Below, piece by piece: positions 19,601 through 31,896 of a stretch of DNA of 64,000 nt. A program made the position numbers and the translations under genes. Every line of letters starts with the position of its first letter. Position 1 is the first letter of the stretch. Origin of the DNA: Prostheceraeus crozeri (taxonomy: Eukaryota > Platyhelminthes > Polycladida > Euryleptidae); contig CAJQUW010008954.1 of the NCBI GenBank assembly GCA_907163375.1, positions 1 through 64,000 on the forward strand. Reading direction: 5' to 3'. The notes under the pieces were generated by a model, which was not told where the DNA came from, made no database searches, and saw nothing but the letters and a program-made list of their open reading frames with translations.

Positions 19601-22600
19601 GGGGTCCCATCAACCCCGGAGTCGGAATCCTATCAACACCGCAGTCGTATTCCTGTCAACCTCGCAGTTGGAGTTCTATCAACCCCGCAGTCGGAGTTCT
19701 ATCAACCCCGCAGTCGGAATCCTATCAACCACGGTGTCGGAATCCTATCAACCCCGGAGTCGGAGTTCTATCAACCACGCAGTCGGAATCCTATCAACCA
19801 CGGAGTCGGAATCCTATCAACCACGGAGTCGAAGTTCTATCAACCCCGCAGTCGGAATCCTATCAACCCCGGAGTCGGAATACTATCAAACACGGAGTCG
19901 GAATCCTATCAACCGCGGAGTCGAAGTTCTATCAACCCCGCAGTCGGAATCCTATCAACCCCGGAGTCGGAATCCTATCAACTACGGAGTCGGAATCCTA
20001 TCAACCACGGAGTCGGAATCCTATCAACTACGGAGTCGGAATCCTATCAACTACGGAGTCGGAATCCTATCAACCACGGAGTCGGAATCCTATCAACCCC
20101 GGAGTCGGAATCCTATCAACCACGGAGTCGGAGTTCTATCAACCCCGCAGTCGGAATCCTATCAACCCCGGAGTCGGAATCCTATCAACCACGGAGTCGG
20201 AATCCTATGAACCCCGGAGTCGGAATCCTATCAACTACGGAGTCGGAATCCTATCAACCACGCAGTCGGAATCCTATCAACCTTGGAGTCGGAATCCTAT
20301 CAACCACGGAGTCGGAGTTCTATCAACCTCGCAGTCGGAATCCTATCAACCGCGGAGTCGGAATCCTATCAACTAGGGAGTCGAAGTTCTATCAACCCCG
20401 CAGTCGGAATCCTGTCAACCCCGGAGTCGGAATCCTATCAACCACGCAGTCGGAATCCTATCAACCACGGAGTCGGAGTTCTATCAACCACGGAGTCGGA
20501 ATCCTATCAACCCCGGAGTCGGAGTTCTATTAATCACGGTGTCGTATTCCTTTCAACCCCGGAGTCGGAGTTCTATCAACCCCGGAGTCGGAGTTCTATC
20601 AACCACGGAGTCGGAATCCTATCAACCCCGCAGTCGTATTCCTGTCAACCTCAGAGTTGGGGTCCCATCAACCCCGGAGTCGCAATCCTATCAACTCCGC
20701 AGTCGTATTCCTGTCAACCAAGCAGTTGGAGTTCTATCAACCCCGCAGTCGGAGTTCTATCAACCCCGCAGTCGGAATCCTATCAACCCCGGAGTCGGAA
20801 TCCTATCAACCAAGGAGTCGGAATCCTATGAACCCCGCAGTCGGAATCCTATCAACTACGGAGTCGGAATCCTGTCAACCACGGAGTCGGAATCCTATCA
20901 ACTACGGAGTCGGAATCCTATCAACTACGGAGTCGGAATCCTATCAACCACGGAGTCGGAATCCTATCAACCCCGGAGTCGGAATCCTATCAACCACGGA
21001 GTCGGAGTTCTATCAACCCCGCAGTCGGAATCCTATCAACCCCGGAGTCGGAATCCTATCAACCACGGAGTCGGAATCCTATGAACCCCGGAGTCGGAAT
21101 CCTATCAACCCCGGAGTCGGAATCCTATCAACCACGGAGTCGGAGTTCTATCAACCCCGCAGTCGGAATCCTATCAACCCCGGAGTCGGAATCCTATCAA
21201 CCACGGAGTCGGAATCCTATGAACCCCGGAGTCGGAATCCTATCAACTACGGAGTCGGAATCCTATCAACCACGGAGTCGGAATCCTATCAACCCCGGAG
21301 TCGGAATCCTATCAACCACGGAGTCGGAGTTCTATCAACCTCGCAGTCGGAATCCTATCAACCACGGAGTCGGAATCCTATCAACCACGGAGTCGAAGTT
21401 CTATCAACCCCGCAGTCGGAATCCTATCAACCACGGCGTCGGAATCCTATCAACCACGGAGTCGGAATCCTATCAACCCCGGAGTCGGAATCCTATCAAC
21501 CACGGAGTCGGAGTTCTATCAACCCCGCAGTCGGAATCCTATCAACCCCGGAGTCGGAATCCTATCAACCACGGAGTCGGAATCCTATGAACCCCGGAGT
21601 CGGAATCCTATCAACTACGGAGTCGGAATCCTATCAACCACGCAGTCGGAATCCTATCAACCACGGAGTCGGAATCCTATCAACCACGGAGTCGGAGTTC
21701 TATCAACCTCGCAGTCGGAATCCTATCAACCACGGAGTCGGAGTTCTATGGACCCCGCAGTCGGAATCCTATCAACTACGGAGTCGAAGTTCTATCAACC
21801 CCGCAGTCGGAATCCTATCAACCACGGAGTCGGAATCCTATCAACCACGGAGTCGGAATCCTATCAACCACGGAGTCGGAGTTCTATCAACCCCGGAGTC
21901 GGAGTCGGAGTTCTATGAACCCCGAAGACGGAGTCACAGTCCCATCAACCCCGGAGTCGGAGTTCTATCAACCACGGAGTCGGAATCCTATCAACCCCGC
22001 AGTCGTATTCCTGTCAACCTCGGAGTCGGAGTTCTATCAACCCCGGAGTCGCAATCCTATCAACTCCGCAGTCGTATTCCTGTCAACCTCGCAGTTGGAG
22101 TTCTATCAACCCCGCAGTCGGAGTTCTATCAACCCCGCAGTCGGAATCCTATCAACCACGGAGTCGGAATCCTATCAACCACGGAGTCGGAGTTCTATCA
22201 ACCACGGAGTCGGAATCCTATCAACCACGGAGTCGGAGTTCTATCAACCCCGCAGTCGGAATCCTATCAACCGCGGAGTCGGAATCCTATCAACCCCGGA
22301 GTCGGAGTTCTATCAACCACGGAGTCGGAATCCTATCAACCCCGCAGTCGTATTCCTGTCAACCTCAGAGTTGGGGTCCTATCAACCCCGAAGTCGGAAT
22401 CCTATCAGCCGCGGTGTCGGAATCCTATCAACCCCGGAGTCGGAGTTCTATCAACCCCGGAGTCGGAATCCTATCAACCCCGCAGTCGTATTCCTGTCAA
22501 CCTCGGAGTCGGAGTCCTATCAACCCCGGAGTCGGAATCCTATCAACCACGGAGTCGGAATCCTATCAACCACGGAGTCGGAGTCCTATCAACCCCGCGG

Positions 22601-23577
22601 TCAGAATCCTATCAACCCCCGGAGTCGGAATCCTATCAACTCCGCAGTTGGAGTCCCATCAACCCCGAAGTCGGAGTTCTATCAACCCCGCAGTCGGAAT
22701 CCTATCAACCACGGAGTCGGAATCCTATCAACCACGGAGTCGGAGTTCTATCAACCCCGCAGTCGGAATCCTATCAACCCCGGAGTCGGAATCCTATCAA
22801 CCACGGAGTCGGAATCCTATGAACCCCGCAGTCGGAATCCTATCAACTACGGAGTCGGAATCCTATCAACCACGGAGTCGGAGTTCTATCAACCACGGAG
22901 TCGGAATCCTATCAACCACGGAGTCGGAGTTCTATCAACCCCGCAGTCGGAATCCTATCAACCACGGAGTCGGAGTTCTATCAACCCCCGGAGTCGGAAT
23001 CCTATCAACCACGGAGTCGGAGTTCTATCAACCCCGGAGTCGGAGTCGGAGTTCTATGAACCCCGAAGTCGGAGTCAGAGTCCCATCAACCCCGGAGTCG
23101 GAGTTCTATTAACCACGGTGTCGTATTCCTTTCAACCCCGGAGTCGGAGTTCTATCAACCCCGGAGTCGGAGTTCTATCAACCACGGAGTCGGAATCCTA
23201 TCAACCCCGCAGTCGTATTCCTGTCAACCTCAGAGTTGGGGTCCCATCAACCCCGCAGTCGGAGTTCTATCAACCCCGAAGTCGGAATCCTATCAACCAC
23301 GGAGTCGGAATCCTATCAACCACGGAGTCGGAGTTCTATCAACCCCGCAGTCGGAATCCTATCAACCCCGGAGTCGGAGTTCTATCAACCCCGGAGTCGG
23401 AGTCAGAGTCCTATCAACACCAGAGTCGGAGTCAGAGTCCCATCAACACCGGAGTCAGAGTCAGAGTCCCATCAACACCGGAGTCGTAGTCGGAATCCTA
23501 TCAACCCCGGAGTCGTATTCCTATCAACCCGGGAGTCAGAGTCCCATCAACACCGGAGTCGGAGTCGGAATCCTATC
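16617..23577 (+). repeat. 7-kb satellite of a 23-bp unit with higher-order structure
   Basis: About 300 units of GGAATCCTATCAACCACGGA plus GTC fill this stretch. Frequent variants are CCCCGCAGTC for CCACGGAGTC and GAGTTCTATC for GAATCCTATC. A distinctive block containing CGTATTCCTGTCAACCTCAG and GTTGGGGTCCCATCAACC recurs near 16,621, 17,887, 19,572, 20,632, 22,346 and 23,215, a higher-order repeat. Because 23 is not a multiple of three and the unit lacks stops, all three forward frames are open, giving frames up to 921 codons. The translations are only the same peptide in rotating frames. No start, splice or composition signal suggests a gene. Confidence 0.97.
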
Positions 23578-23593
23578 AAAATGATAGGACTCC
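23567..23593. repeat. Palindromic end of the 23-bp satellite
   Basis: The last unit, GGAATCCTATCA, is followed by AAA and the inverted unit TGATAGGACTCC. The array therefore ends in a hairpin made of its own unit. The same hinge occurs alone at 26349-26376. Confidence 0.85.
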
Positions 23594-25431
23594 GCCCCTC
23601 TGCATCAGAGAGACTTGGATTTGAATACTCAGCGGTCATCATTGGACGTGCCTCACACAAGAGTCTCCGAAAGTCTCAGAGATCAAGTAGAAACCGTTTG
23701 ATACTGAGAAACACGGAATAGGCCTCTTTCTACTATTTGCATGAACTGGCTGCCTCCAATGCTTCTATCATGCTGAGAGCTTACCAAGAAAGCGGAAAGT
23801 CAGTACGGATTGTGATTAGTCTTAAGTCCTACACGTGGCAAACACAGGGTTAACACAAGGCAAACATTCATTACAAGGTCACTTCGGCGATCAAAATGTT
23901 GAAATTGTTTCGGCAAACAGAAGGATTAATGTTGACTCATTTGGTTTATATGAAACGCGAAGGTGAAGTGAGTAGCAAATATCACCAGAGGTTTTCAAAC
24001 AACGTTATGATACGCTGACAGCATCGTTGTCGAATCTCCTTCTGCGTTTGAGATATTTCTATTATAGAAATGTTAGGCGCTCAGTTGAGGCTTTACACAT
24101 ACGTCGACTACAAGGCAATTCGATGAATGGGTGCCTTGGGCGTGAGTTAGACATATGTAATTGATATGTTGACCTCCTGATCTTTTTGCTCCTTTTTTGT
24201 TTGTTCCTGTGTTTTATCTCCCTTTTATATTGTTGCTGTTTAGTATTATTTCTTTTTTCTAAAATTTTTTTTGTTTATTTATTTATTTATTTATGTCTAT
24301 GTTTTTCATATTTGATTAAGTTTATCTAATATGGTTTTGTAAATATTGTAATCGTTGTACAATGTTTTATTCAGTTCTTGCCTGTCATCATTTTAGCATT
24401 CTGTTTTATCTTTCACACTGTGACAATGCCAGTGTCTTCATGTGTATTTCAGACAGTGACAATGCCAGTATCAATATCTATTCCATATCGATTCCACACC
24501 GTGACACTCTCTGTATCACTAATGTTCTACGATCTTTTGACATGCCAGCCGTTTATTCAGAATTTATGCACCTGATGAAGGCTTCGGCCGAAAATTTGTG
24601 CGATACATCTAATAAAGGTTTATTTGAGTTCCGCAATTTTGATTTCATTATCGACTAAACTCGATGGCCACTATCATCAATCTATTATAGAAAAGCTTTT
24701 AATTGATGCGTGATGAACTTTCTTTAGTTCATGTTCAACTATTGTTGTTTTCCCGGCTCCGTCCAGTGGATAGACCTGATATGCCTAAGCTTTGTTGCAT
24801 GTCCCTACATCTAAGACTCGGCTGTCAGGATCTCTGCAACATGAAACTGGTACAGCCAGTGAGGAAAGACAATGAGAATAAGACATCGAACTGCCAACAT
24901 CAGAGCTACAGTGGTGTCTACTCAAATAACTCTACCTGCTCAAAATGATATTCCAAAGGTTGCAGTCAAAGATTGAAGAGGTAGAACCGTGGACACGCGG
25001 TATTATGGCAGTAGTAGGCCTACCTATACGCAGTTTTTAAGAGACAATTTATGTTTATCATCTTTTCTCTTTGATAACAAAATTGTTGAAGAACTTACAA
25101 GAAACTGTCTTACGGCAAGAACCTCATCAATGTCATTTCTACCCAAACGGGGTTTTTAATGAACCTACATTCAACATTCATTTTCAGTCGCTATTTGGTT
25201 AATTAATAGAATGTAGAAAATATTGGACACTAAGGTATATTTCTAATCAATTTTAATTCAAAAGTCTTCTTTTGCAATGTTTAGTGGTCTATATCTATTC
25301 CTAGTCCATGGATAGAAATAGTGTAGAGCCATAGACTTCTTAATGTCACAGTTTGGCCGACAAATAGGACGTTAAGATATTTGACATATTCCAGAGGGAG
25401 ATAAACGCATAGAAATAAATTGCCTTCACTC
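23594..25431. other. Intergenic stretch with one ribozyme-like motif
   Basis: I see no supported gene. The frames at 24362-24658 and 24703-24948 have no recognisable domain. The end of this stretch, about 24,540-24,660, resembles a retroelement 3' tail; see the motif at 24572-24593. Confidence 0.4.
24572..24593 (+). ncRNA. Hammerhead-like ribozyme core motif
   Basis: CTGATGA is followed by a tight AGGC-TTCG-GCC hairpin and then GAAA. These are the two conserved core strings of a hammerhead on either side of stem II. GCAC just before and GTGC just after can pair. I cannot place a convincing cleavage triplet and stem III. Hammerhead motifs of this kind are known from Penelope-like and other retroelements. 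Confidence 0.35.
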
Positions 25432-25538
25432 GATTAAAAAGTCAACTTTTCAGCACAGTGAGGGATATCGTTGTCTCGATCGTTGCGTTCTATCGACAAC
25501 GATATCGCTCAGATTACTGAAAAGTTGACTTTTTAATC
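25432..25538. repeat. 107-bp foldback sequence
   Basis: The outer arms GATTAAAAAGTCAACTTTTC+AG (25432-25453 and 25517-25538) are perfect 22-bp inverted repeats. A second inner pair, GATATCGTTGTC and GACAACGATATC, lies within. It could be a foldback MITE or a hairpin transcript. Confidence 0.85.
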
Positions 25539-26348
25539 TTCGTGAAAATAATTATACATGCAATGTGTATTATGTAAATGCTTCGCAATGAAACTAGAGG
25601 TTTAAGAATGGACAATATTCGCACAATAACAATGGACAATGGATGCTCATTATTATATTGAATGGCTGCATTGAGTGTCCTTTTGACATCTCGGACCATA
25701 TTCTCATTGCAAATTTATTATAAATATTCATATGTAGTATTCACTCATATCAGCAAATTTATTGTGAACTCTCTAAAATGAATCCTATAAAAAATGATAG
25801 TTAAATTAATTCAATCAAGTCATCAACTTTTGTAATTGCATCACATCTTCTGGAGAGAAAATTTAGCTTTTGTAGTATCTGTTGAATCAAATTGAAGCGC
25901 ATGTTATTAATGAGATCATAGCAATGTGATTTTTCCTGCTTGATTATTATATTAAGAAGCTTACCATAGATATGAATGTTTCATAATAAGTGATTGAATT
26001 TAGAGTGATTAAGTAATAGATAATGCATTGCAATAGATTTGAGGTCATTACTGCTATAATTACCGAGAGCCGAAGGCTCGAGGATATTATGACAAATAAT
26101 GACCGAAGAAATCTATGCATTATATCTGTTGTATTGCATGACTTTTTCCATAGAATATTTACGTGCTTCGTGGAACTTGTTAACATGTGGACATAGAAAG
26201 CCTTGCAAAATCATGCATTATAGTAATATAGTTGGATCACGAAATTGTTTTCGGAAGAAATGAAACAATCGCACAGACTGTAAAGTTGTCAACATGATTG
26301 AATTGCACTGTTGTTTTTGGCCTACATGGAACCCAGAAACATGGATGC

Positions 26349-26404
26349 GGAGTCCTATCATTTTTGATAGGACTCCGACTCCGGGGGTTGATAGGACTCC
26401 GACG
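26349..26404 (-). repeat. Two-unit inverted relic of the 23-bp satellite
   Basis: The hairpin GGAGTCCTATCA-TTTT-TGATAGGACTCC is followed by a further reverse-orientation unit, GACTCCGGGGGTTGATAGGA. It is a minimal copy of the satellite, 2.8 kb from the end of the large array, and carries the same palindromic hinge. Confidence 0.85.
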
Positions 26405-28429
26405 TAGTATATATAGCCTAGTTTTTTTGAAAAAACCTGATAAACTACATCATAGATCACTATACGCTTAATTACCTGAACCTATCTTTAGTGATCATTG
26501 CTGCATCAATTATCAATCATTTTCGATAAAAGTTTATCAAATGTCGCTTTCAGTTGGATGCATGCGGTTCGGCTCCTCCCATCTTCTTGATGTCTGCTTC
26601 ACACGGTTTTTCTTCAGTCTCTACCAGGCAGGAAAAGCCCCATCCTTGTCCAAAAAATATGACTTTTTTCCATCCACTTTCGATTCCAATATGCGCTTTA
26701 GAGGATCCATCACACACGATTAACCTGAGGGTAAGAGGTAATAGTCCGGGAGCTAGCGTGAAGTTGTGCAGGGAACGAGGTAGTAATAAAACTTTCACAT
26801 AGCATAGTACACCTCTAACCTACTTCAAAACTTCGCGTCTGTCGGATCAGATCATTTGCTTTTCAGAAATAGAGAGGATAACACAATCCTATGTATTTCC
26901 AGTGGTAAAATTGTGACATTTAAGGTGTTGACTCCATTTTTTCGAATTTTTGCTCATAAAAGTTACACAAATTGGTATTTTGTTGAACTGGTTATTATAG
27001 AAATCATCTACAGATCATGCATGATTTTTCAAATGAGTTATCATTCAGTGACAGAGGATGAAGTAAAGTCTGCAAACAGACACTTTTCGTTAAAATATAT
27101 CAACAATTTTCCTGAAATTTCTATGTTAAAATTTGCAGTTACACCAACGAAAAGTGCCGAGGAGCAGCGCGAAATCTGGGCTAAATCAATGCCGTGACAC
27201 AAATCGTTCAGACGCGTAATAAACAGTGTTGTGACACTGCTACTAGTATTGCTTCTGTAAACTGAAAATACTTCGTAAATTGATAGCTGAAAGACAAATC
27301 ACAACGATTTAAAATGACGAGTAAAGGCTCGTTAAGACAGAGCTAGGTTTGCGGTTTGCGGTCTCGAGACACAGGAATGATCCTCAAGCGGGTGAAACAA
27401 GTCCTGGAATCGATGTCTCCAACATCGGTAGAATCCGAAGGACATTCTCGGCGGCCGGTTTGTTCTTCAGTCCTTCACGAAATTACGGTCGAGAATGAGT
27501 GATAACACAATTCAGTGTCTTACCTTACTTCGCCAATATTTTTTACGAGTTGACTAGTTTTACCTACAGTAGATGTTTGTTTAGTTCACGTTGAAAGATA
27601 TACATTTTACAAGCACGTATCGTCTTTTGAAATATTTCTTGAAACTTAATGATTAAAAACATATACAGTATATATAAATCTAAGATTCTCATATTCGATA
27701 TGAATCTAATATTTATACAGTATATATAAATCTCGATCGAGATCCCGGGATCCCGGGATTGCGATTAGCCAGTCTCGAAAATCCCGAGATTGAGAAAACG
27801 CCTCGAGATTGTAAACCCTATGCAGAAGGCCATGTCGGTCGATTCAACTAAGTCAAAAGATCAACACAAAAATTGAATTTAAATGCTATAGAGATTTCCT
27901 TTTTATTTCATATTTCTTGTTATAATTCTGATAGCTAACTTTGATGTTTTCACCTGATTCACCCTGGTCACGTATTTTACATGTATGACTCACCCTGGGT
28001 GACTCATCTAGCTGTTTCATGTATTCTGTATCCAGTCAAGTCAATTCAATTGCCATTGGCAAAATGTAGCCCAATACTATCTGTGACTTCTTTGATATTT
28101 TATGGTGTTTTTTTATTTAGTGATAGTTTTATAAGATTTCTTTATATTTCTCAGTGCAATAATCTCTATGATCATTTCTTCCACAATAAAGTTTATGCTT
28201 TCAAAAGAGTGCAGTAATAGTTATTTCCGCAACTAGTGCAAAATATCCATCTTTATTGCTTTCTTCGAGGTCAACATATCTTTGCACGAGTTGTGTAGGT
28301 AATTTTATTTTTCACCGATATCATGACCATTATGACTAATCTAATCTAATTCTATGGTGAAATAATAAGCAGGTTTTATATAATTCAATCGCATATATCT
28401 ATATAGAAATCTATGATTCAACCAGTGCA

Positions 28430-28530
28430 ATAATGAAAATATTACTGCACGCCCGTGCAATAATCTGCTTTACAGGTAAAATAAAGTGACAAGATATCTA
28501 CATTATACGCACGGTGAAAAATAAAGTATC
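28430..28530. repeat. Dispersed repeat with TAATCTGCTTTACAGGT core
   Basis: The core ATAATCTGCTTTACAGGTAA followed by a GATATCTACATTATACGCAC-like tail recurs at about 59,885-59,950, and in reverse at about 33,110-33,175 (GTAGATATCC...CTGTAAAGCAGATTATTGC). Three copies in the window define a small repeat family; its type is unknown. Confidence 0.6.
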
Positions 28531-29302
28531 TATTGAGCTCCTGCATTGGAATACATTAACACATAGAAAGTTTTTCATCCTCTGAAACGGTGAATTCTAC
28601 GTGGAAATCTCAAGAAATACCGTAGATATCTACAATTCCATAACTGTAGCCGCCACGAGCTATCACAGTAAAACCACCAAGGTTGCCAGTTACCCACAGT
28701 ATATTTTTCAAATCATACTACATGTTACATATCAGATATTTGAAATATCCATAACACGATCACAGCACACAGCATGGTCTTTGACCAAGCCGCTCAAACT
28801 CATAGCAATCCACACACGGTACACAACATAAAGCAACATAGCATTCCGACAACCAAGCAATAAGGAGTCAGGAACAAACAATAACAAATAGAGGTAGATT
28901 TTTGATAGATATAAAGTTCTGATGGTCATAGATTCTGACGATCTTGTGAAATGTAAAGTTCATCTTAATTAACAATGCCTTCGGGCTCGAGCACAGACAT
29001 GCTGATCTTGAAAAATGCATTAAAGATGGATACTTGGCACTAGTTGAGTAAATAACTAATAACTTTACAAAGCCCGTTAGAATTTCGCAATGTATTGAAA
29101 TATCTGCTTCATTTCTATCGCCTGCTGGCCGTGTGCATTGTACATTTGTTTTCTTTTCAGCTGCCTCGTGTTCCAATTATGGTCAAACGAGATGCGGTCA
29201 CATTCAATTAATGATATTAACGAGGTCGCTATACAATTCGGTTATTGTCAATTATGATGGACTATTTAACGTTGAACATAAATTGCTGGAAAGTATTGGA
29301 AT

Positions 29303-29824
29303 CACAGAATTAGACAGGCCGTCTCTTCTTCTGTATGACTAGAAATGAAACATTGGAACATGCAACGTCAATGGAATGACAGAATCTGCTGACATAATAC
29401 CATAGCAATCGAACAATGAGCAGCCAGTTCAACATTAAACACACCAAATTGTACAAAGTTTCAGTGACTGTTATCAACCGGATCACAGAGCAAAGAGACA
29501 AAGACGATGTCAAGTTCTACAGAGAAGTTTGTGAACGTTTTTTCATGCGCCTGCTAACTTTTTTAAAAATGATCGGAGGACCTAACATTATCGAGAAAAC
29601 TTTTGCGCAATGATCTGAATTCTTCGAATCTGAAGGAATCGTGGCGATCGGAGAATTTTGAAGGAATTCACAGCAATCCGCAATCGACGCACGACTATTT
29701 TTCCTATCTCTGCAAGGTATTAAAAATTTCTTTTTGCCCACTTAGTAAGTTCCTGCATGTGCCATCATTTTGAATCAGTTTGCACTTCTAGCAAAGTGAC
29801 ACGATTAAACAATCTAATTCTGTG
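29303..29824. mobile_element. hAT-like MITE, second full copy (inverted)
   Basis: It runs from CACAGAATTAGACAGG to CAATCTAATTCTGTG and is the near reverse complement of 13388-13909. The flanking octamers (ATTGGAAT and CATGAACC) do not match, so the duplication is lost or the copy moved by another route. Confidence 0.8.
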
Positions 29825-31652
29825 CATGAACCTGACGATGCTAGCCGCTCAGCTGGTGAAAATGTGTGCCTTTTTATTAAACACATATTTGGGTTAACAA
29901 TAGCAGATTATCTTTGCCAAAGATATTGTTACTGTTTTAGCACTTTGGTTTTCTCTATTGGTTGGCCACAGTAATAAGTCTTGAAAGCATGTCGCAGTGT
30001 CAAGTTCTCCGACAACATAAATCGATCTCTGCAGCTTTGTTCTACCACCGATATAGTCGTCTCCTTCACATTTCCAAGATTTATTACTACATGCATCTCC
30101 ACAAAGAATTCAATAAATGGCGCCGATCTTAGAAAATTAGGCAGAAGAACGTTCGCATTCGATAATATATCATCAACGTAATTTCTGTTTTGAAAATCTG
30201 TTTTGAATCGTGTCAATTCCGCTGATCAAACTGTTATTTGGCTACAGATAAAAAGCCAATTCTTGTTTTTCAACCAGTCAATGTTCAGCTGCACTTGCAT
30301 ATGACGCTCACAGCTCTGTCGCAGTCTTATGTAATATAAAAGAGTGAGGTGAACGCAGGCGGTAATCAAGCTTGCTGGCGTCTTTCGTAGACATCATAGT
30401 CGCTGTTTTATCAAAACATTAACATAATTTCTTTCAAATACTTAATGGCTATTATCGAGGCAACATCATTGAATGATGAATCTCCATTTCAATGATTGAC
30501 AAATCTTTCACAAAAAGTAACTGAAAGAAGTAAAAATAAAATTGAATTTCTTTAAAATCAAATTATAATTCAAGCTTGCCTGGTGACGCTTTGTCTTAGA
30601 GCAGACTTTAAACTTGAATCCATAGAGTAAGTATATTGGGTAGAGTCACAACTCAGTATTCATTAATTTCCCAATGTTTTTGCAGTTTCTGAGTATTAAA
30701 TGAACTCAAGTTGAACCGTGAGATATGCAATTTTTTGCAGTTTTGAAAAAATTACTCCGAGATCGACTGATCATGTAGCAATACAGAAGGAATGATGGCA
30801 TTTTACAGATCCTCCGTATCATGACAGCCTTGGAGTCGCAATGGTTGTCAAATATGCAATTCGAAGGATGTTTTTACTTTAAAGTTCAACCTCAATTTTC
30901 ATTTTAAGAGTATATGCTTTCTTAAGCGTGCTCTATCACAAGCTACTTACCACTGGAAGAGCAAAATGGAATAATCAAAAACAATGGTCATAATCAACTT
31001 GAAAAGATGTAAATGGGTCCAGATTCAAGAAATGGAACATAAACTTAGTAAATCATAAAATCATTCCGATGAAAATGGAATTAAAGCATGAAATTTCAGC
31101 AAATAGGCATAGTGAGATCTCAGCTTTTTCAGGAAGACTTATAATGCAGTTCATGAAATTTCCTTGATAATGATCTTAAATCTTAATTAAGATGCTTTTT
31201 AGAAAATATTCATTCCTTTTGATATCCGACATGTTTCGTACTACTTTATATTGGGTTCATGTCGTATAAACACAGGAACAATTTGCAAAAGTTTGTTGGT
31301 TTTTAAAAATTGTCAAAATAATTTCTGGGACACTGGTATGCAATCTCCGCAAAAAGCTGAATCTTTTCATATAAAATGCGACACGACAGAGATAGTATTT
31401 GACTAGTAGAAAGCATGGATCAGACTAGAACGGAAATGAGCATTGAAAACAATAGAACGTCTTGGACATGACAGCGGTGCCTGAACGATCATCATTTCTC
31501 TTTCAATATAAAATCCATTTGATAAAATAACTTGCAGTATGCCGCCATACGCAAGAATTTGCAACTGTTGCAGATCTCAGCTATTTGATTCTTCGATGAG
31601 ATCAACATTGACTTAGATCGGTGACTTCTGTTGAAACTACAGTCCATTCTTC
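29825..31652. other. Intergenic stretch without a supported gene
   Basis: No domain is recognised on either strand. The last 250 bases (about 31,400-31,640: GACATGACAGCGGTGCCTGA, ACATTGACTTAGATCGGTGA) match a dispersed repeat also present at about 54,530-54,850. Confidence 0.4.
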
Positions 31653-31896
31653 CATAGAAATTGACAACAATAAAACCTCTAGAATGGAAATTAAGCTTCA
31701 TGCAATGCACAATAACGGCACATAAATCGCACGCATTTTCACTTAGCTGCACCTGCCAACATCTGTATCATTGGGCTAGAATCAGTCACATGAGTAAATC
31801 GAAGCTTTTAATTGGTTCTTCATGCCCCAACTTAGTTCCCCCGGATGTGCCGCGACCTTGAGTCAATTTCCATTCTAGCGAACTTCAGATAAACAG

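Larger units (their letters stand above)
25539..29302. other. Intergenic stretch without a supported gene
   Basis: No coding signal is convincing. Noted in it are a short inverted copy of the 23-bp satellite (26349-26404), overlapping frames on both strands at 26550-26802 that show no domain, two copies of TATACAGTATATATAAATCT (27662 and 27714) and a self-complementary GATCCCGGGATCCCGGGATT at 27,738. A dispersed repeat lies at about 28,430-28,530. Confidence 0.4.

Noticed and set aside
16565..23721. Long open frames (up to 921 codons) read as Ser/Pro/Gln-rich repetitive proteins
   Set aside because: All three forward frames are open because a 23-bp unit without stops rotates through the frames. 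Six or more overlapping candidates arise from the same DNA, so this is a satellite.
26550..26802. Two overlapping 82-codon frames on opposite strands
   Set aside because: No domain, start context or repeat support; probably chance.
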